64,000 bases of DNA, from NCBI RefSeq assembly GCF_002950945.1, contig NZ_CP012673.1, positions 7,206,501 to 7,270,500 of the forward strand. Direction: 5' to 3'. Shown here piece by piece: positions 30,256 through 37,815 of the stretch (position 1 is the first letter of the stretch; each line of letters starts with the position of its first letter). The notes under the pieces were generated by a model. The model had not been told where the DNA came from. It did no database searches and was given only the letters and a program-made list of their open reading frames with translations. The position numbers were made by a program, and so were the translations under genes. This DNA is from Sorangium cellulosum (GTDB taxonomy: Bacteria; Myxococcota_A; Polyangia; Polyangiales; Polyangiaceae).

Positions 30256-30573
30256 TTAGCGGGCTCCGTCGCCCGGATCGCGCCCGCCGGGAGCGCCCGC
30301 GTCGCCGAGCGCCTCCAGATCTCGCCGCGCCATCTGCGCGAACCGGCTGGACGGGTAACGGTCGACCAGGAAGCGCAGCGTGTCGGCGTACGCGCGGCCG
30401 TCGCCGCTCGCCTTGAAGCGCTCGGCCAGATCGTACAGGACCTCGCTCGGCTCCTCGACGAGCTGACGCTCCGGGCCGACGTCGCTCGCACATTGATAGG
30501 GAGCGTTCGCGACCGCGGCGAGCACGGCGATCGAGCCCAGGGCCGCGCGGAAGGCGGGGAGCACGGGCGGCAT
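30256..30573 (-). CDS. Small exported TPR-like protein
   Basis: A 105-residue protein from ATG 30573 (MPPVLPAFRAALGSIAVLAAVANA). The first 25 residues form a signal-peptide-like stretch. The mature part is one helical repeat: EVLYDLAERFKASGDGRAYADTLRFLVDRYPSSRFAQMARRDLEAL, split here only to name it, which resembles a single TPR/Sel1-like pair found in outer-membrane assembly lipoproteins. A Cys follows the hydrophobic stretch but is not in a good lipobox. It lies 13 bp from thiE and 117 bp from the glycosyltransferase on the same strand. Function unknown. Confidence 0.6.
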   Translation of the reverse strand: MPPVLPAFRAALGSIAVLAAVANAPYQCASDVGPERQLVEEPSEVLYDLAERFKASGDGRAYADTLRFLVDRYPSSRFAQMARRDLEALGDAGAPGGRDPGDGAR

Positions 30574-30690
30574 TCGCCGACGGGGGAGCGCGAGCGTCAA
30601 GAGCCCGCGCGCCGAGCCCGCGCCCGCGGCTCGGCCGGCGGCGCGGCTCCGCGGCACAGACCGCCAGGCGCCGGGGTGCGCCGCGCCCGC

Positions 30691-31959
30691 TCAGGCGCCG
30701 GGGTGCGCCGCGCCGTTCTCGAGGCCGCCGCCCTTCGCGGCCGGGCCGCCCGGGCCCACGTCGCCGATCTCCTCCCCCCCCGCGCGCCACCTCCGACCGG
30801 TGCGTGCGGCGCGCAGGAGCGTGTCGTGCAGGGCGCGCGCGCTGTCGTTCCAGTCGCGCCCGCCGGCGAGCTCCGCGATCCGCGCCGGGTCGTACGTGTG
30901 GCCCGCGGCGCGCACCAGCGCGTCGGCGAGCGCGTCCTTGTTCCCCGGCGGGATGAGCTCGCCGAGCTCGGCGTCGTGCAGGATGTCGGGGATGCCCCCC
31001 ACGCTCGACGCGACCACGCGGCGCCCCGAGGCGAGCGCCTCCAGCACGACGTTGGGCGTCCCCTCGTGAAGGCTCGGGAGCACGAGGGCGTCGCAGGCCC
31101 CGAGCCAGAGCGACACCTGGTCGTGCGGCAGGTAGCCGGTCACCGTGAGCCTCCCGTGCAGCCGGGCGGCGGCCGCCTTGCACGCCTGCTCCTCGGCGCC
31201 GCTGCCCACGAGCACGAGCTCGAGGCCCGGGTGCTGGGGCGCGATCCGCTCGAACGCCTCGACCAGATCGAGCACCCCCTTGTCGCGGTTCAGGTGGCCG
31301 ACGAAGAGCAAGAGCCGCGCGTCCGCGGACCGGCCGAGCGCCGCGCGCGACGCGCCGCGGTCGCGCGGCTTGAACAGCTTCGCGTCGACGCCGTTCATGA
31401 TGAGATCGATGCGATCGCGCGGCACCCCCAGCGCCGCGACGCCGTCGGCGAGCTTGCGGCTGACCGCGACGACCCGCGTCGCGCTGGAGAGCCCCCAGCT
31501 GAGCGGCCCGCGCAGCCGCGGGTCGCGCGGGATCACGTCGATGTCCGAGCCGTGGCACTTGATCACCGCCGGCACGCCGAGCAGCCGCCCGAGGCACACG
31601 GCCGCGAAGCCGTCCGGGTAGGCGAACGCGCCGATGATCACGTCGGGCAGCGGGCCGCCACGGGCGAGCTCCGGGAGCACGGACGCGGCGTAGAGCGGGC
31701 CGTTCAGCGCCGGCGCGACCCGCGGCACGTAGAGGGTGCGCGGGTGCCGGACCTGCAGCCCGTCGATGACCTCCTCGCGCGGCGCGCCGCCGGCGACGGG
31801 CCATTTCGAGAGCCGCTCCATGCCGGGGAACCACGGGATCGTCGCGAGCACCCGGACGTCGCAATAACGCGAGAGCGCGGCGAACTGCCGGCGGTTGTAC
31901 GGCGCCTCGTCCGGGTGCACCGCGTTCGGGAAAATCTTCGTGATGAGCAAAACGCGCAT
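30691..31959 (-). CDS. Glycosyltransferase family 4-like protein
   Basis: A 422-residue GT-B glycosyltransferase from ATG 31959 (MRVLLITKIFPNAVHPDEAPYNRRQ, N-terminal Rossmann strand). The acceptor-side region includes VIKCHGSDIDVIPRD near 140. The sugar-nucleotide domain shows LLFVGHLNRDKGV near 220 and LVLPSLHEGTPNVVLEALASGR near 310, with the E-x7-E nucleotide-sugar motif. The last 30 residues are Gly-rich and disordered. It follows the second glycosyltransferase by 182 bp on the same strand. Together they suggest polysaccharide or lipopolysaccharide synthesis; donor and acceptor cannot be told. Confidence 0.85.
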   Translation of the reverse strand: MRVLLITKIFPNAVHPDEAPYNRRQFAALSRYCDVRVLATIPWFPGMERLSKWPVAGGAPREEVIDGLQVRHPRTLYVPRVAPALNGPLYAASVLPELARGGPLPDVIIGAFAYPDGFAAVCLGRLLGVPAVIKCHGSDIDVIPRDPRLRGPLSWGLSSATRVVAVSRKLADGVAALGVPRDRIDLIMNGVDAKLFKPRDRGASRAALGRSADARLLLFVGHLNRDKGVLDLVEAFERIAPQHPGLELVLVGSGAEEQACKAAAARLHGRLTVTGYLPHDQVSLWLGACDALVLPSLHEGTPNVVLEALASGRRVVASSVGGIPDILHDAELGELIPPGNKDALADALVRAAGHTYDPARIAELAGGRDWNDSARALHDTLLRAARTGRRWRAGGEEIGDVGPGGPAAKGGGLENGAAHPGA

Positions 31960-32025
31960 GCGCCGCAAGAGCTCCTCCTGTCTGTCGACGGCGACGACGC
32001 CGAGGCGGCGAGCGCCGTGGGTCGG

Positions 32026-32058
32026 TCGCGCCGGCCGCAGGTGGTGCGGCCGGCGCGA
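32026..32058. terminator. 14-bp perfect stem-loop between the two glycosyltransferase genes
   Basis: TCGCGCCGGCCGCA (32026-32039) and TGCGGCCGGCGCGA (32045-32058) pair perfectly over 14 bp with the 5-nt loop GGTGG. It lies about 80 bp downstream of the second gene's stop (minus strand). No U-tract is present. It may be a transcriptional attenuator or a dispersed palindrome. Confidence 0.55.
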
Positions 32059-32082
32059 GGGCGGCCGCGCAGCGGACGCCGG

Positions 32083-32104
32083 GTCCGGGGCAGTTCCCCC
32101 GGAC
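32083..32104. terminator. Second stem-loop between the glycosyltransferase genes
   Basis: GTCCGGGG (32083-32090) and CCCCGGAC (32097-32104) form an 8-bp stem with a 6-nt loop, 37 bp after the stop of the second glycosyltransferase. It stands in tandem with the longer stem at 32026-32058. Confidence 0.5.
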
Positions 32105-32141
32105 AAGCCATAAAGGACCAGCGCGCTGGGCGTCTACCTCC

Positions 32142-33410
32142 TCAGCCCGACGCGACCGGCGAGCCGTTCGCCGCGTTCCCCCCGACGGCCGCAGGAGGAC
32201 GCCCGGCCTCCGCGGCCTCCGCCCGTCGCGGCTGCGCGCGCGGCCGGGACGGGACCTCGCCCCCGCGCCGCCTGGCGACGAGCTCGTCGAAGAGCCGCAC
32301 GTGCGCGTCGACCATCGCCTCCAGGCTGAACTGCTCGGCGAACTTGACAGGGCCGCGGGTGCGCGCGCGCTCGCGCAGCGCTTCGTCCCGGGCGACGCGC
32401 GAGAGGTGCTCGACGAGCGCGCCCGGGTTGGCCGATGGGACGAGGAACCCGTCCTGGCCGTGCTCGACGATCTCCGGGACGCCGCCGACGCGGCTCGCCA
32501 CGATCGGCTTGCCGAGGGCGAGCGCCTCGAGCAGCGCGAGCGGGAGCCCTTCCCAGAGCGACGGGAGGACGTAGGTGTCGAACGAGGAGATGAGCTCCGG
32601 GACATCCGAGCGGTAGCCGGGGAAGATCACCCGGTCGCCGAGCCCCGCGTCCCTGGCGCGCCGCTGCAGATCGGGCCGGAGCGGGCCGTCGCCCGCGATG
32701 ACGAAGCGCGCCTCCGGAACGCGCCGCAGCACCTCGGGCGCGGCGTCGATGAGGAACCGGAGCCCCTTCTGCTCGATGTGCACCACGGCGCACCCGAACA
32801 CGAACTCCCCCTCTCCGATGCCGAGCTCCGCGCGGATGCGGGCCCTCGCGTCGCCCTGCTGGGCGCGGACGAAGCGAGACCCGTCGATGCCGTTGTGGAT
32901 GACCCGCACCGGCGCGCGCACCTTCACGTCCTCGACGAGGATGCGCTTCAGGTCGTGCGAGACCGCGACCATCTCGTCGGCGAGGTAGGCGTAGTAGCCG
33001 AATTTGCGCCGGTCGAAGCCCTTCGCCCGGTTGATCTGGTTGTGCTCCGAGTAGAGGACGATCGGCCGATCGCGGAGCATGCGCGCCGCGATGCCGGCGA
33101 AGATGAGCGGCGCCCGGTTGTGGACGTGGACCACATCGACGCCGCGCTGGTGCAAGAACCGCCGGATCCAGAGGATCGCCTCGGGGTCGCTCTTGACGCC
33201 GGGCAGCACGGGCCGCAGGTCCTTCGTGATCACCAGGCAATTCGAGCGGGGGAGCTTCACCTCCGAGAAGAGACGCCCCTCGCCGTCCAGGCAGATCAGC
33301 GACAGACCGAAGCCATGGTCGCCGAGCCGATCGAGGAGGCCCAGGACAACCTTCTCGAGCCCGCCGACCTCGAGATTGTTCACGACCATGCAGACGTGGG
33401 GCTTGCTCAT
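32142..33410 (-). CDS. Group 1 glycosyltransferase (GT4-like)
   Basis: A 422-residue GT-B enzyme with MVVNNLEVGGLEKVVLGLLDRL at the N-terminus, the acceptor-binding GGLEK loop of exopolysaccharide glycosyltransferases. VVHVHNRAPLIFAG follows near 90 and VAVSHDLKR near 150. The donor domain shows PSLWEGLPLALLEALALGKPIV near 290, with E-x7-E. The C-terminal 40 residues are Arg/Pro-rich. AGGAG stands just before the ATG at 33410. A less GC-rich patch upstream at about 33430-33530 is where a promoter would be expected, with TTGTCG and TGATAA spaced 18 bp on the minus strand as a weak candidate. It is probably the first gene of a small operon with the next glycosyltransferase. Confidence 0.87.
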   Translation of the reverse strand: MSKPHVCMVVNNLEVGGLEKVVLGLLDRLGDHGFGLSLICLDGEGRLFSEVKLPRSNCLVITKDLRPVLPGVKSDPEAILWIRRFLHQRGVDVVHVHNRAPLIFAGIAARMLRDRPIVLYSEHNQINRAKGFDRRKFGYYAYLADEMVAVSHDLKRILVEDVKVRAPVRVIHNGIDGSRFVRAQQGDARARIRAELGIGEGEFVFGCAVVHIEQKGLRFLIDAAPEVLRRVPEARFVIAGDGPLRPDLQRRARDAGLGDRVIFPGYRSDVPELISSFDTYVLPSLWEGLPLALLEALALGKPIVASRVGGVPEIVEHGQDGFLVPSANPGALVEHLSRVARDEALRERARTRGPVKFAEQFSLEAMVDAHVRLFDELVARRRGGEVPSRPRAQPRRAEAAEAGRPPAAVGGNAANGSPVASG

Positions 33411-33775
33411 AGTCTCCTGAGCGGACCGTCAGGTCGCCGCGGGCGTTATCAGAGCGCAATGGCGCGCATCGACAAACAGCCGACTGTGCGATGAGCGTTC
33501 CGTGTCATTTTGCCTCAGGTGATAAGCGTACCATGACGGGGGCGTGCTGATCGGTTGACTCTTCGCGGGCGGGTCTGCGTCGTCCAACGAAGGTGTCGGT
33601 CACGCGCGCGGGGCGGCCACACGCCTCGCGTGTGGGCCGCGCTCTGGGGCCCTTGCACCTTCGCGCACGTGCGCCCCTTCCGCTTCGCGCGGGGCGCCGC
33701 GGCTTCGCGCGGGGCGCCGCGCGGTCCGAGCGCGCCAGCCGTCGCGTCAGCCTGGTGCCGCGCCGCGGGCCGCGC
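33411..33775. other. 365-bp gap between thiG and the glycosyltransferase gene
   Basis: The thiG-proximal part holds a hairpin (33613-33640, listed separately) and a tandem pair of CTTCGCGCGGGGCGCCGCGG near 33680-33720. The part next to the glycosyltransferase is less GC-rich and probably carries its promoter. No gene is seen. Confidence 0.55.
33613..33640 (-). terminator. Stem-loop downstream of thiG
   Basis: GCGGCCACACGC (33613-33624) pairs with GCGTGTGGGCCGC (33628-33640) with a single bulged base and a 3-nt loop, about 135 bp after the thiG stop. Stability is high, but there is no U-tract. Confidence 0.45.
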
Positions 33776-34558
33776 TCACATCGCGGAGATCTTGCCCTGC
33801 TCCGGCGACGACGCCGTCGCATAGAGCCGCTTCGGCATCCGCCCCGCGAGGTAGGCCATCCGACCGGCCCTGACCGCATCCCTCATCGCCTGCGCCATCA
33901 GGATGGGATCCCGCGCGGCCGCGATGGCCGTGTTCATCAACACGCCATCACACCCGAGCTCCATCGCCACCGCGGCGTCGCTTGCGGTCCCGACCCCCGC
34001 GTCCACAATCACTGGAATTTTCGAGGTTTCCCGGATGATCATCAGGTTGTACGGGTTGCGAATACCGAGCCCGCTGCCGATCGGGGCGGCCAGCGGCATC
34101 ACCGCGGCGCACCCGATGTCCTCCAGCTTCCGACAGACGATCGGATCATCGATGCAGTAGGGGAGCACCGTGAAGCCCTCCTTCACCAGGATCCGCGCGG
34201 CCTCCAGCGTCGCCTCGTTGTCGGGGAACAGCGTCCGCTCGTCGCCGATGACCTCGAGCTTCACGAGATCGGAGAGCCCGAGCTCGCGCGCGAGCCGGCA
34301 GGTGCGGACGGCCTCCTCGGCCGTGTAGCAGCCCGCCGTGTTCGGCAGGATCTTGAAGCGCCCCTGCTGGAGCAGCGACATCATCGACCCCTCGCCGCGA
34401 TCCTTCAGGTTGACGCGGCGGAGGGCCACCGTGACCACCTCCGCGCCGGACGCCTCGAGCGCGCGACGGGTCTCATCAACGTCCTTGTACTTGCCGGTCC
34501 CCACGAAGAGACGGGAAGTGAATGTGTGGCTGCCGATCGTCAACACGTCGCTCGTCAT
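33776..34558 (-). CDS. thiG: Thiazole synthase
   Basis: ThiG builds the thiazole-phosphate half of thiamine from deoxyxylulose phosphate, dehydroglycine and the ThiS thiocarboxylate. The 260 residues are the family length. Markers are FVGTGKYKD near residue 18, EVVTVALRRVN near 40, LPNTAGCYTAEEAV near 70, VKLEVIGDERTLFPDN near 95 (catalytic Lys) and VMPLAAPIGSGLGIRNP near 150, followed by VIVDAGVGTASDAAVAMELGCDGVLMNTAIA, named here in part. ThiS, ThiH/ThiO and ThiF are not in the window. No THI-box is seen upstream. Confidence 0.94.
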   Translation of the reverse strand: MTSDVLTIGSHTFTSRLFVGTGKYKDVDETRRALEASGAEVVTVALRRVNLKDRGEGSMMSLLQQGRFKILPNTAGCYTAEEAVRTCRLARELGLSDLVKLEVIGDERTLFPDNEATLEAARILVKEGFTVLPYCIDDPIVCRKLEDIGCAAVMPLAAPIGSGLGIRNPYNLMIIRETSKIPVIVDAGVGTASDAAVAMELGCDGVLMNTAIAAARDPILMAQAMRDAVRAGRMAYLAGRMPKRLYATASSPEQGKISAM

Positions 34559-34760
34559 CGCAGGCTCCTCGGGCTCGACCCAGACGATCTGCTAGTCGGA
34601 CCTGGACACAGGGTCCAGCGGGTCGACCGTCGTCAACGCGCCCGCGCCGGCAAGCCGCCCACGCCGGCGACGCCGCCGCGCGACGTTCGCCCATGTCGGT
34701 AACTTGCCCGCGCCCGTGTTGCCGGCTCGCGTCGCGCGGCAGCATGGTATCTTTGTGGCG

Positions 34761-35435
34761 ATGTCTCCCAGAGCTTTCGTCGTGACCCTGTTCTTGGCGC
34801 TGCCGCCCGCGCTCACCCTCACGCCTGGAGGCGCTGCTGAGCCGGCAACCCAGGCGAGCTCCAGCGCGCTCCTGCACATGTCCGGTCCGCGCGAGGCGCA
34901 GGCGGCCGTGTCCATCCAGCTCTCGCTGGATGAGCTCGTCTCGGCGGCCACGTACGTCGTCGTCGCGACGGCGACCGAGCAGCGCAGCCAGTGGGAGGAG
35001 CTCGGCGGCGCCAAGCGGATCGTCACCTATACCCGCCTGTCGATCGAGCGGACCGTCGCCGGACAGCCCGACGGCGAGGTCTGGGTGAGGACGCTCGGGG
35101 GCGTGGTCGGCGACGTCGGCCAGCACGTGTCGGGCGACGCACACCTCAAGCTCGGCGCGCAGGCGATGCTCTTCCTGGCCAGGGCGCGCTCGGCCGTGGT
35201 CGTCGCCGGCATGGCCCAGGGCCATTACCCCCTCGTGAGCAGCGAGGAACCGCGACGGGTGGAGGGTGCGCCGCGCGTCGCGGTGCGGCGGCTCGCCGCG
35301 AGCCCCGACGGCGGGACCGTCCTGGCCCGGCCGGGCCCGGCGGTCTCGGCGCGCGAGCAGCTCGTCGGCGCCCCCCTCGACGCGGCGATCGACGCCGTGA
35401 GCCGCGCCTGGAAGGCGAAACATGCGCAGAAGTGA
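34761..35435 (+). CDS. Secreted protein of unknown function, coupled to a matrixin protease
   Basis: A 224-residue exported protein from ATG 34761 (MSPRAFVVTLFLALPPALTL), a standard signal peptide ending near GGAAEP. The mature N-terminal half has alternating beta-type strands: ATYVVVATATEQRSQW, RIVTYTRLSIERTVAG, EVWVRTLGGVVGDVGQHVSG and AMLFLARARS. This resembles a small beta domain common next to myxobacterial matrixins. It overlaps the protease start by 14 bp, so the two are made together and both leave the cytoplasm. It could be an accessory or inhibitor for the protease. No catalytic residues are visible. Confidence 0.65.
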   Translation: MSPRAFVVTLFLALPPALTLTPGGAAEPATQASSSALLHMSGPREAQAAVSIQLSLDELVSAATYVVVATATEQRSQWEELGGAKRIVTYTRLSIERTVAGQPDGEVWVRTLGGVVGDVGQHVSGDAHLKLGAQAMLFLARARSAVVVAGMAQGHYPLVSSEEPRRVEGAPRVAVRRLAASPDGGTVLARPGPAVSAREQLVGAPLDAAIDAVSRAWKAKHAQK

Positions 35436-36375
35436 CCTCGCGGCCGCAGCCGCCGCCGCGATCGCCGTCGCGGCGGCCGTCGTCCTCCCCTCGCCCGCCC
35501 TGGCCTACTGCCGCACCAGCGTCTGCCCGGCGACGGCGACGAGGCCGGCCGAGACCGCGGCCGTCTGCGCGCCGGCGCAGCCGAACGACTGCGGCATCCC
35601 CCTGGTCTGGCCCTCGCCGTGCGTCGGCTACTCCATCCAGGAAGACGCGTCGGCCCAGATCTCGCTCGCGGAGACGGAGGCGATCTTCGAGCAGGCGTTC
35701 GCGGCCTGGACGCAGGCCGACTGCGGCGACGGGCGCACCCCGCGCATGGAGGTCACCTACATGGGCCCGGTCGCGTGCGACGCGCACGAGTACAACCAGA
35801 AGAAGGGGAACGCGAACATCATCACGTTCCGGGACGACGGGTGGCCGTACGAGCGCGGCGAGAGCACCCTCGCGCTCACGACCGTCACCTACAACCTGAA
35901 GACCGGCGACATCTACGACGCCGACATGGAGATCAACTCGTTCCACGTGGCGGACCTCTCGCTCGGCGACGAGGACGTCGCGTCCGACCTGCTCAGCATC
36001 GCGACCCACGAGGCCGGCCACTTCCTCGGGCTGTCGCACTCGGCCGACCGGCACGCGACCATGTTCGCGGACTACGAGCCCGGGAGCGTCGAGCTCCGCG
36101 ACCTAGAGGACGACGACGTCGCCGCGATCTGCGCGGTGTACCCGCCCGGCGCGCCGTTCAAGGCGTGCGACCCGACGCCGCGCCACGGCTTCTCCGCCCT
36201 CTGCGCCGCGGACCAGCCCGACGTGGCGGCGTCGGGCGGCTGCGCCGCTGCCCCGGCCGCGGGCGGCCGCAGCGCCGGGCTCCTGCTCGCGGCGCTCGCG
36301 CTGGTGGGCGTGTCCGCGCGGGCGCGGCGCGACGCGGCCGCGCGGCGGGGGCGGGGCGAGACGAGGGCCCGCTGA
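35422..36375 (+). CDS. Matrixin-family metalloprotease with MYXO-CTERM-like tail
   Basis: A 317-residue exported protease. The N-terminus is a signal peptide (AAAVVLPSPALAYC). The metzincin zinc site is THEAGHFLGLSHSADRHATM near residues 195-214, fitting HExxHxxGxxH plus a Met-turn-like ATM. The C-terminus (about 270-305) is Gly-Gly-Cys, a Pro/Gly linker, a hydrophobic helix LLLAALALVGVSA and an Arg cluster, matching the MYXO-CTERM sorting signal for export and outer-surface anchoring. It overlaps the upstream secreted protein gene by 14 bp. It probably acts on extracellular protein. No propeptide cysteine-switch was recognised. Confidence 0.85.
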   Translation: MRRSDLAAAAAAAIAVAAAVVLPSPALAYCRTSVCPATATRPAETAAVCAPAQPNDCGIPLVWPSPCVGYSIQEDASAQISLAETEAIFEQAFAAWTQADCGDGRTPRMEVTYMGPVACDAHEYNQKKGNANIITFRDDGWPYERGESTLALTTVTYNLKTGDIYDADMEINSFHVADLSLGDEDVASDLLSIATHEAGHFLGLSHSADRHATMFADYEPGSVELRDLEDDDVAAICAVYPPGAPFKACDPTPRHGFSALCAADQPDVAASGGCAAAPAAGGRSAGLLLAALALVGVSARARRDAAARRGRGETRAR

Positions 36376-37583
36376 GCCATCCCCACGTCGTCCTGGTCGA
36401 GCGCGACGCCGATCTCGCCCGCCTGGTCGAGCGCGCCGCGCGCGCCGACGCGCTCGTGGTCGACGTGGAGGCGAACGGGCTGTTCGTCTACCGCCCGCGG
36501 CTCTGCACGGTCCAGCTCGCCTTCCGCGAGGGGGACGCCATCGCGGTCGGGATCGTGGACGCGCTCCGCGTGCGCGTCGCGCCGCTCGCGCCGCTGCTCG
36601 GGGCCGCGGGGCCGCCCAAGGTGCTGCACGACCTCACCTTCGACGCGCGCATGCTCGCCGAGGCGGGGGCGCCGCTCGGGGCCGCGCGCGACACGTCGGT
36701 CGCCGCGCGCATGCTGGGGTGCGCGGCGACCGGGCTCGCCGCGCTGCTCGCGTCGGAGCTCGGCGTGACGATCGACAAACAGCTCCAGCAGCACGACTGG
36801 GGGCGCAGACCGCTCGGGAGCGTCGAGCTGCGCTACCTGACGAGCGACGTGCTCCACCTCCTCGCGCTCGACGCGCGGCTCGCGGAGCGCAGTCGGGCGC
36901 TCGACATCGAGGACGAGATCGCCGAGGAGTGCGCCTACAAGCTCGCGACGGCGCTCGGGCCGCCGCGGGATCCGCGGCCCGCCTACGCGCGCATCAAGGG
37001 CGCGCAGGCGCTCGATCCGGAGGGGCGGGCGATCCTGCGGCGCCTCGTCGCGGCGCGCGAGGCCGCCGCCGAGGAGGCCGACGTGCCCGCGTTCAAGATC
37101 GTCGCCAGCGAGGTGCTGCTCGAGCTCGCCCAGCGCAAGCCGGCCCGGATCGAGGACGTGCGCGCCGTGCGCGGGGCCGCCGCGGGCCGGGCGGCGCCCC
37201 TCGCGGCGGCGTGGCTGCGCGCCGTCGAGCAGGGGCGCAGCGACGGCGACGTACCCGAGGAGGAGCGCGCCCTCTTCCAGCCAGCCCGCCCGACGCGCAA
37301 GGAGCTCGCCGCCCGGCGCGCGGTGGAGAGCCGGATCGCGGCGTGGCGCAGGGCCGAGGCGAAGGCGCGGAGCGTCGACGAGCAGGTGGTGCTGCCAGGG
37401 CATTGCGCGCAGGAGCTGCTGGAGATCGCGCTCGCGGGCGGCCATGCCGGGGACGCGGCGGTCGCCGCCGCCATCGCGCGCATCCCGGGGCTCGGCGCGC
37501 GCCGGCTCGCGCGCTACGGCGGTGCGCTCGCGGCGCTCGCGGCCGCTCCGCTGCCGAGCGAGCCGCCCGCCGCAGCGACGTAG
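36372..37583 (+). CDS. rnd: Ribonuclease D-like DEDDy exonuclease with HRDC domain
   Basis: RNase D trims 3' ends of tRNA and other RNAs. From the CTG at 36372 the product is 403 residues. The exonuclease domain shows VVDVEANGLFVYRP (D, E) near 25, KVLHDLTFDARML (D) near 80 and YLTSDVLHLLALD (Tyr-x3-Asp of DEDDy) near 158. An HRDC-like helical region lies about 200-290, and another possible HRDC-like stretch (IPGLGARRLARYG) near the end. No ATG, GTG or TTG in a good place precedes the domain, so the start is uncertain and a CTG overlapping the protease stop is the best guess. Confidence 0.82.
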   Translation: MSHPHVVLVERDADLARLVERAARADALVVDVEANGLFVYRPRLCTVQLAFREGDAIAVGIVDALRVRVAPLAPLLGAAGPPKVLHDLTFDARMLAEAGAPLGAARDTSVAARMLGCAATGLAALLASELGVTIDKQLQQHDWGRRPLGSVELRYLTSDVLHLLALDARLAERSRALDIEDEIAEECAYKLATALGPPRDPRPAYARIKGAQALDPEGRAILRRLVAAREAAAEEADVPAFKIVASEVLLELAQRKPARIEDVRAVRGAAAGRAAPLAAAWLRAVEQGRSDGDVPEEERALFQPARPTRKELAARRAVESRIAAWRRAEAKARSVDEQVVLPGHCAQELLEIALAGGHAGDAAVAAAIARIPGLGARRLARYGGALAALAAAPLPSEPPAAAT

Positions 37584-37595
37584 CTGCAGCGGCCG

Positions 37596-37752
37596 CCGCA
37601 CGCGCCGCGCCCAACCGCGCACGCCGCACCGCCCGCGCACGCCACGCACGCGCACGCCACACACGCGTGCGCCGCGCACGCCGCACCGCGCGCGCACGCC
37701 GCACCGCCACGCGTGTTACGCGCGCCACACGGGCTACGCACGGTGTGCACGT
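37596..37752. repeat. Low-complexity CGCAC/CGCG-rich tract
   Basis: The gap between RNase D and the channel gene is a run of about 150 bp built from CGCACGCC, CGCGCACGCC and CACACACGCG units, alternating purine and pyrimidine over many stretches. Such alternation favours left-handed DNA or slippage. No coding signal is seen. Confidence 0.65.
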
Positions 37753-37815
37753 CGGGGGGTCGCGCCGCCGGTCGCGCGGTCGACAGACCTACCGCGCGGT
37801 GGAATAGGAGGGCCC

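Noticed and set aside
34559..34760. TPP riboswitch or thiS gene in front of thiG
   Set aside because: No THI-box segments and no short open frame ending in Gly-Gly were seen.
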